NCBI GenBank assembly: GCA_023213395.1
Contig: CM041465.1
Span: 123,945,741-124,009,740 of the forward strand
DNA length: 64,000 bases
Direction of reading: 5' to 3'
Origin: Cycas panzhihuaensis
Taxonomy: Eukaryota > Cycadophyta
The notes under the pieces are model-generated. The model was not told the DNA's origin. It did not search any database and worked only from the letters and a program-made list of their open reading frames with translations. The translations under genes and the position numbers were made by a program. The stretch's first letter is position 1; each line of letters begins with the position of its first letter. Shown here piece after piece: positions 57,800 through 64,000 of the stretch.

Positions 57800-59860
57800 A
57801 TCATTTAAATAAATCACTCACCAAATTCACTATATAAGCATAATTTCACTTAATGCACTACACATATATGCACTCTCTTTGTCTCTCTTTTTTTTACATG
57901 AACAATATACACCTATAATTTAACACACATCAAAGAGAAAAATTAAGTTATTTTTATGTACTTATATTTATCCTAGTTACTCTAAGTATAATTTATCAAA
58001 GCAAGTAAACAATGAAAGGTAATAAGCTCTTAAAAGACACTCTTTCATTTCTTTTTCTTTTCTTTTCTTTTTAAGGATAGATTTAAATGGGTAAGATCTA
58101 CGTGTATAATGCAATCAAACTATAGGTTTGCTAACTTGATAAATTCTCAATTACTTTTTTTACTTAACAAAACTATGAGGGAATATAAGGTAAGAAGTGG
58201 CCTACCTCTTAGCCTTTACTTGTTGAGATGATACAGGAGGGGCTTCACTTTTCTTATAATATGCTAGTGTGCATCATAATATACTATTTACTTTGCCTTG
58301 GATAAGTTAAGAGCACCACCAAATATTGCTAGCACTAATGATTAAAAGAAACAAAAAGGGTACACCCAAAACCTTAATAATGCTTTTTAATCTTTAAAGA
58401 ATCATGAATGAATGGAGAAGATAAAAAAGCTTAAAAATCTATGAGGAAGAGCCCAAGTTCTCCTTTATTCTCACACTTCAAAGGAGGCCACTCGCCTCCT
58501 TAAAGCTCATGAGCACTAAGGCTAGGTTTTTTAGCTTCCTTGAGTTATAAATAGGAACCTATGACCTTGAGAGCCTCTTTTTTTTATGTGAAGTAAAGGG
58601 AAGGATCTATATTAAATCATAACAAAGCATGAGGAAATAGAAGAAAAAGAAATTTACCTCATAACCTTTAGTTATTTACCATGTAATCTACTATATCCAT
58701 TCAAACAAGGTAGAAGAAAATAACCAAAAATAAAACTTATTAAAGCAAATTCAACCACTTACCTTTCTAAATATTACTGAATTTTAAGAAAAGGTTGGGA
58801 GATGCCTCATATTAGTATATAGACTCACCAAGATTCCTATAAAATAAGTTATGAAAAGTGGTTGAGTTAACTAAGGTGTCTCAAAGATGAAAATACTTAC
58901 AAAAGAAAGTAATGTAATTAAGAGAGTGAGGAAAAATGAAGAGGAGAAGAAGGATTAAAAAGGATAAGGGCTCAAAGTTGAGTATGTTTAGTCTCAAGCT
59001 TTGAAAATCCTATAAACAAAGTAGCTCTCCAATCTTCCAAGCCACACCAAACTTAATCAAAGCAAGTTATAAGAGTTGGGGTGAAAATCTGGCAGTACTC
59101 CATTACACAAGCTTTAATTCCCTTTTTCTTAAGAAAATGAATGAGATTCATAGAACAAAAAATAAGAGGGAGATATGAGAAAACAAGGAGAACGTAGGGT
59201 TTGGGTTTCTTAGAAACCAATATTTATATGATAGGGAAAAAAAAAAACCTATCATTTTTTTTTTCATGCATGAAATTAAAAAATATGATTTACACTAAAA
59301 AATAGGACTTATAATAAAAAAAATATGTCTTAAAAGTACTAAAAATGCAATAAGATCAAAGGTCACATTTTATTAAGTAGGTCACATTTTTTGGTAGGCC
59401 CAAAAATGCAACAATCGGTGAAAAATATGACTAGCTAAAATTGTTTTAAAAAATGAAGATTTTTGAAGAAAATTCATAAAAATAAGATAAACACTAGTCT
59501 AAAAAACATGAACAATGAGGTCAATAAGAGAGAAAACATAATGAAGCTATGAATTTAAAGAACAACAAAGATTATTAGATGAAAAGTTGATAAGTAGAAA
59601 GAATGATAAAAAAGTATAACATAAAGGTAAAATTAAGCTTTAGAGGGAGTTGGAATATGCCAATTTAGTAAACACTTCATGAACTTTACATCTTAGGTAA
59701 TGATAATCTAGCACAAGCATAATCATATCACAATGATCAAATCGTCATACCAAGCAATCCATTTAATTATACTTCATTCATGTAATAAAGCCTCAACAAC
59801 AAACATGATAAGGCATGAGATGTGATTAATGTCAAAAAGGACCTTATTGATTAAAATATT
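57800..59860. repeat. Dispersed repeat R1, copy 2
   Basis: Co-linear, same orientation, with 35100-37150 (see the landmarks there). No gag or pol flanks it recognisably, so it could be a solo LTR of the element C family. Confidence 0.8.
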
Positions 59861-60470
59861 TATCCCATTGGAAATGAAAGCTCCATAAATGGGTTAAAAT
59901 AGGATGGTGAATTTTTTCAACCTTAATTAAACCAAGTTATTCAAAAACTTGGGCTACTTAATCTATTCATTCAGTTGCTTGAGAGGATGAGGATATAACT
60001 AATAGAATAAGGGTGAATGAGATGATAAGATGAGGTTGATTATAGGGGCTTGATTAAATCCTACTTATCTTTCTAAAGAAGCTTTTTAAAGCATTTATTT
60101 AAGTTTTATTAATTTTTATTATTCTTATATTTTTTGTCATAAATATAAACTATTTACGTATGGAAACATACCTACCATAGTTTAGCCCCATTAGTAGTTG
60201 ATTTTTGGTGGTGTAGTTAACATAGTTTAACCTCTTTAATGACCATCCTACATTTTTTTAAGTGAATGAGAATATTGGGTCTCAAAGGATAAAGTTATAA
60301 TAGGGACTATTTGGGTCGAAAAAATAGCAAAAAATGTGTTATTCAAAAGAAATGGACTCTTTTGACTATAAACATGGATATATTCTAAGAAAGTCCACTT
60401 TTGGGATTAAAAAACTCCTACCTCAATGTGAGAAAAATCTCTAAAGGTTAAGAGGCTTCTGAAGGCTTGC
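59861..60470. other. AT-rich, no recognised feature
   Basis: No open frame or repeat of note. Confidence 0.4.
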
Positions 60471-62256
60471 ATAAAAGCATTCTTATACTTGATATATATG
60501 AACAAGTGGTAGGAAATTTATTTGGGAGTGGGTGGATGATGTACTGGGTAACTTTAGAAAGCATGGTGAAGATTATATTCCAAACTTATTTAGAAATTTA
60601 ATTCATTTAGACAATTGAAAGATAGGAGATGAGGTGATGTCAGGGTCATTTACCAAGTATAATGGGAGATCCAATCATTATATTACCATTCTATAAGAGC
60701 TAGTAGATTAAGGATAGTAAGATGGTACATTAACTATAATATCTGGCAAGTTTTATTAGTGCAATTTTTTAATTTTAGGGGAAAACACCTAAGGACACAA
60801 ATTAAGGGTTAAAAAAATAAGATCGCATTTAAAACCATGATTTGGTAAATGAAAAATATAAAAAGTACTTTATCATATTTTTAGTATTTATCAAATCATG
60901 ATTTTAAATCAAAAATCGTATTTTTTTAGTTATAGTTCATATTTTTTAGGAGCTTATTGTATTTTTGGGGGAGGAGATCATATTTTTTAAAAGAAAATTA
61001 TGTTTTCTCCTACAAAAATATGATAAATAGAAAAATTAAGTTTAGGATAAAAAAAAATTAGTAAACCTATCTTGTGATAAAACTGATTCTTATATAACAT
61101 TTTTACTATTTCATAATGACTAGAGCATATTGCCACTCATGAAAATAAGGGTCCTAGTTTGGATGGGATGTTGGAGATATTGACTTTAATAGAGTGTTAG
61201 GTACCCCATTAATGTAGTTTACCCCATGTGAGTCATTCCATATAGCTAGTGATGGAGATCAATATTCTTTAATATATTGTAAGCCATTACATACTTGATA
61301 AGAATGCATTTTAGTTGGAAGACATGGGTGATCATAGGATTGGTCTTTAAGAGGTTGGCAAGATATTAAGTGTTTTATGGAGAGGGTAGCCTACTATCCC
61401 ACTCATACTTATAGAGAATGATGAGTAGGTTATAGTAAGCCAATATATAACTAATGAGGTAGGATACTAAGGGAAACATAGAGTAAGTATGTCAGCCTTT
61501 CATCAAGCTTGAGATATCCCTACTATTTGTAAGGTGATTAGTCTAATTATCTTATTTCATATTGCCATGATACAAAAATTCATAGGATTACCAGGAAAAT
61601 AGGTATGAGTGATTCACTAGTGTGATCTTAGAGTGAGGTGCAACTAAGTTAGTTATATTCTTGATAAAATGCATCACTAGTTATCTCAGATCTACCATAA
61701 TAGTAATGGTGGGTTTTCATACACCTTGATTTTATTGTGTTGGATATTATAATAATAATCTTTTAATGTGTCTATTTAGGGTGTATAGTCAATTAACAAT
61801 GATGGATATAGTCATGAATCGATGGCAAATAAGATCTTGACTTCAAGCAGAGGTAAGGGAATGGAGTTTACAAAGCCTAGGGCCTAACATGATGGCATGC
61901 AAGCAATGGGTTGTATATCTATATAAGGGGATGTAATCTTGGTTTAATGATGAGGTTGATTCAACAAAGGCTTAAGCTCATGGTCCCCTACCTCCCCTAC
62001 TATATGACAAGGAAGGGGATGGTGCTGGAGGAGGTGGAAATGGCAAAGGTAATTAGGGGATTTAAGAACCTCTTGATGGAGATAAAGGAGATGGAGTAAC
62101 AACTCAAGGACATCCTAGAGGAGGAGAAGTTGGTGAAGGAGGTAGGATTGACATAGAGGCAACAAAGGTGTTATAACAACTTGGAGGTGTTATTACACCA
62201 AGGGTAGATGAGGGGATGCCACAGGAAGGCATCATCAAAAGAGGAGATGGTATGTA
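60471..62256 (+). pseudogene. Unidentified protein remnant with C-terminal coiled coil
   Basis: Traces of one protein appear in shifting frames on plus. They are GRKFIWEWVDDVLGNFRKHG, EDYIPNLFRNLIHLDN (60505-60620), VISLIILFHIAMIQKFIGLP (about 61530-61590), MDIVMNRWQIRS and LQAEVREWSLQSLGPNMMAC (about 61805-61905), AHGPLPPLLYDKEGDGAGGG (about 61975-62035), and a helical Glu/Lys-rich tail (EVEMAKVIRGFKNLLMEIKE; open 61911-62099) continuing LKDILEEEKLVKEV. The foldback at 60810-60928 lies within. The pattern (globular part, acidic/Gly linker, coiled coil) resembles the remnant at 7690-9500 in layout only. Family not recognised; probably transposon-borne. Confidence 0.3.
60810..60928. repeat. 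Foldback (imperfect inverted repeat), about 55-bp arms
   Basis: The left arm starts TAAAAAAATAAGATCGCATT and contains CATGATTTGGTAAATGAAAA. The right arm is its near reverse complement, ending AATCGTATTTTTTTA. A second, weaker foldback follows at about 60948-61025 (GGAGGAGATCATA / TTATGTTTTCTCC). Confidence 0.65.
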
Positions 62257-62951
62257 TAGTTATTTCTAACTATTCTTGATTGTACAATTTTATTTATTTA
62301 CTTATTTTATATTTTGATGACTTATAGATTTAAATATAACTAACACCTTTTTTTATAATTGGTTTTATAGGAGGCATTAATATAGATGGGATATTTATAA
62401 ATCACATACTAAATGGCCTTCTTTCCTTTATATAGGTCAAGTAAGCCTCCAATTTGATAGGATAGTAATCTTGAGTTCTTGGGTCTATAAACTTAGTACT
62501 TTACACCAACCATTAGGGCATGAGACATGTATCAAGTATTGGAGGTGCAAATGATAGTATAAGAGATATAATTATAGGGTTAGTTGGCTATCAAAGATAC
62601 AAAGCTAAAGGGTCTTGAGGCATAGTTGAAGGCTATGAAAGATGAAAGATGTGACCTTTGATAGATGGTTGTTCTTTAGGTAGGAGGGTAGGCTACTTTT
62701 TCAATTAGTCAGAGTATTCATCAAGTATGGACTATCACTCATAGGAGAAAGGGGTCATATACCTATTCTCATCAAATGGAAGGTAGACCGGATAAGTCCC
62801 ATCCATCATAAGATCCATAAAACTAATATTATAGGCAAGATAGGGATAGTTTTTGGGTGGCAACATGAGTCCACTATATGGGTGTAGGGTAGAGAGAGTT
62901 GATGGCTTAATGTTAAACCTAATGTATTTTTCCCATAGAAGGGACCATTAT

Positions 62952-63145
<194 letters not shown>

Positions 63146-63149
63146 AGAG

Positions 63150-64000
63150 ATTTTTAGAGCCATAGTTTATCCTTATTATAGAGTAAATGATGCCCCTAAC
63201 TTAGAGTGATAGGGCTACAAGTGACAGTAGACTCAACTTCAACATTTTAACTATGCAAGATGTACTCTATAGTAATAGATGAAAATTATTCCATAAAAAA
63301 TATAAAGATATTTAATAGGTTATATGAGTGTTCTGAGCAGGTTTATTAGGCATGAGTAAGTTGGTAAACAATGATTTGAGAGTCATAAAATAAGTTGATT
63401 AGTCAATTATGAAATTGAAGAACATTACTAAGTGCCCTTATGGCAATTGAATACTCTATTATACTATTGGTTACTCAAGGTAGGAAAAATTGGTGCTAAT
63501 GAGGATATTTCTCCTTTGGTCACATATAACTTATGTTACAATGAAAGCCCCTAGATTCCCTTAATTCCCACCATTAGTGTAAATGTTTAATGCCATATGG
63601 AGAAAGAGAAGATCAAAGATAATTTAATGAATAAGGGAAAGGCATGAGAATCATCCATCAAGGATATGACCCAAACTAAATGGCTTAATTTTAATTATAT
63701 AACTATAAAAAAGAAATAGCCTCGATGGTTTAGTTTTGATAGTATAGCTACCCTTTCTAAAACCAACATTTAGATCCTCCTAAGTGTTGAAATAGACTTA
63801 AATCATACTTAAGGCTATGGTGCGCCTAAGTAACTAGATTCAAAGCTCCTGAATAATACATATAATTAGACCCAAACTATCTTTTGTAGGTGGGGATGAA
63901 GTTAATACATGACTTTCCCTAGATACCAAGAAGGTATTAATGTCTATATACATAAGAAAAAGTCCTTTTTTTATTTCTTATTAAGGAGGGTATCACTCTA
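63150..64000. other. Possible gypsy remnant, mostly unresolved
   Basis: 63149-63195 shares TTTTTAGAG followed by AGTTTATCCTTATTAT with 14466-14510 at the 3' end of element C's pol region, suggesting another copy of that family's end. The remainder shows no motif I can name. Confidence 0.3.

Noticed and set aside
35100-59860. The two R1 copies as the two LTRs of a single 24-kb element
   Set aside because: The sequence between them contains separate elements D, E and H in both orientations and no continuous internal region. R1 copy 1 fits better as element C's own 5' LTR.

Overview
This window looks like plant nuclear heterochromatin built almost entirely of decayed, mutually nested LTR retrotransposons. 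The evidence is Ty3/gypsy and Ty1/copia gag, protease, reverse transcriptase, RNase H and integrase remnants on both strands, primer-binding sites of the plant initiator-Met tRNA type (TGGTATCAGAGC), paired LTRs with 5-bp target-site duplications, and a long CT/AT microsatellite. I see no intact host gene, no rRNA or tRNA gene and no CRISPR array. Every coding remnant carries stops or frameshifts, so coding entries are given as pseudogenes. The species cannot be named from this sequence; a seed plant is the reasonable inference.

Layout. 1-4318 (+) is the gag-protease-RT part of a very old gypsy element A with Tat-lineage-like motifs. 4319-14290 is a GC-richer, poorly resolved block. It holds an unidentified protein remnant on the minus strand (about 7690-9500), a compound inverted repeat (9692-9799), an RNase H remnant (10820-11260, +), an LTR-like promoter (12246-12349) and exon-like pieces (13592-14247). 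From about 14290 to 32941 a second Tat-like gypsy element C runs on the minus strand. Two younger elements split it: gypsy element B (14919-21342, minus, TSD CCAAA) sits inside C's integrase, and copia element F (26683-31865, plus) sits inside C's gag. C's inferred 5' LTR zone follows (32942-about 37150).

37151-44327 is AT-rich debris with one probable LINE fragment. 44328-54573 is a minus-strand copia element D that has lost its integrase core. Inside it lies element E (48518-52182): two 309-bp LTRs and a perfect 13-nt PBS, but no retroviral-type genes that I can see. Instead E carries, in its own sense orientation, a copy of a plant stem-specific/aluminium-induced (DUF3700, TSJT1/AILP1-like) protein gene. 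This captured host sequence is the most interesting item in the window. 54574-64000 holds a plus-strand Tat-like PBS and gag remnant H, a second copy of the C-LTR-like repeat, a foldback repeat, an unidentified protein remnant and the microsatellite.

The genes do not form a working system. Order of events inferred from nesting: A and C are oldest, then D, then B, F and E. LTR pairs differ mostly by transitions, and many stops are explained by C-to-T changes, as expected for long-methylated transposon DNA.
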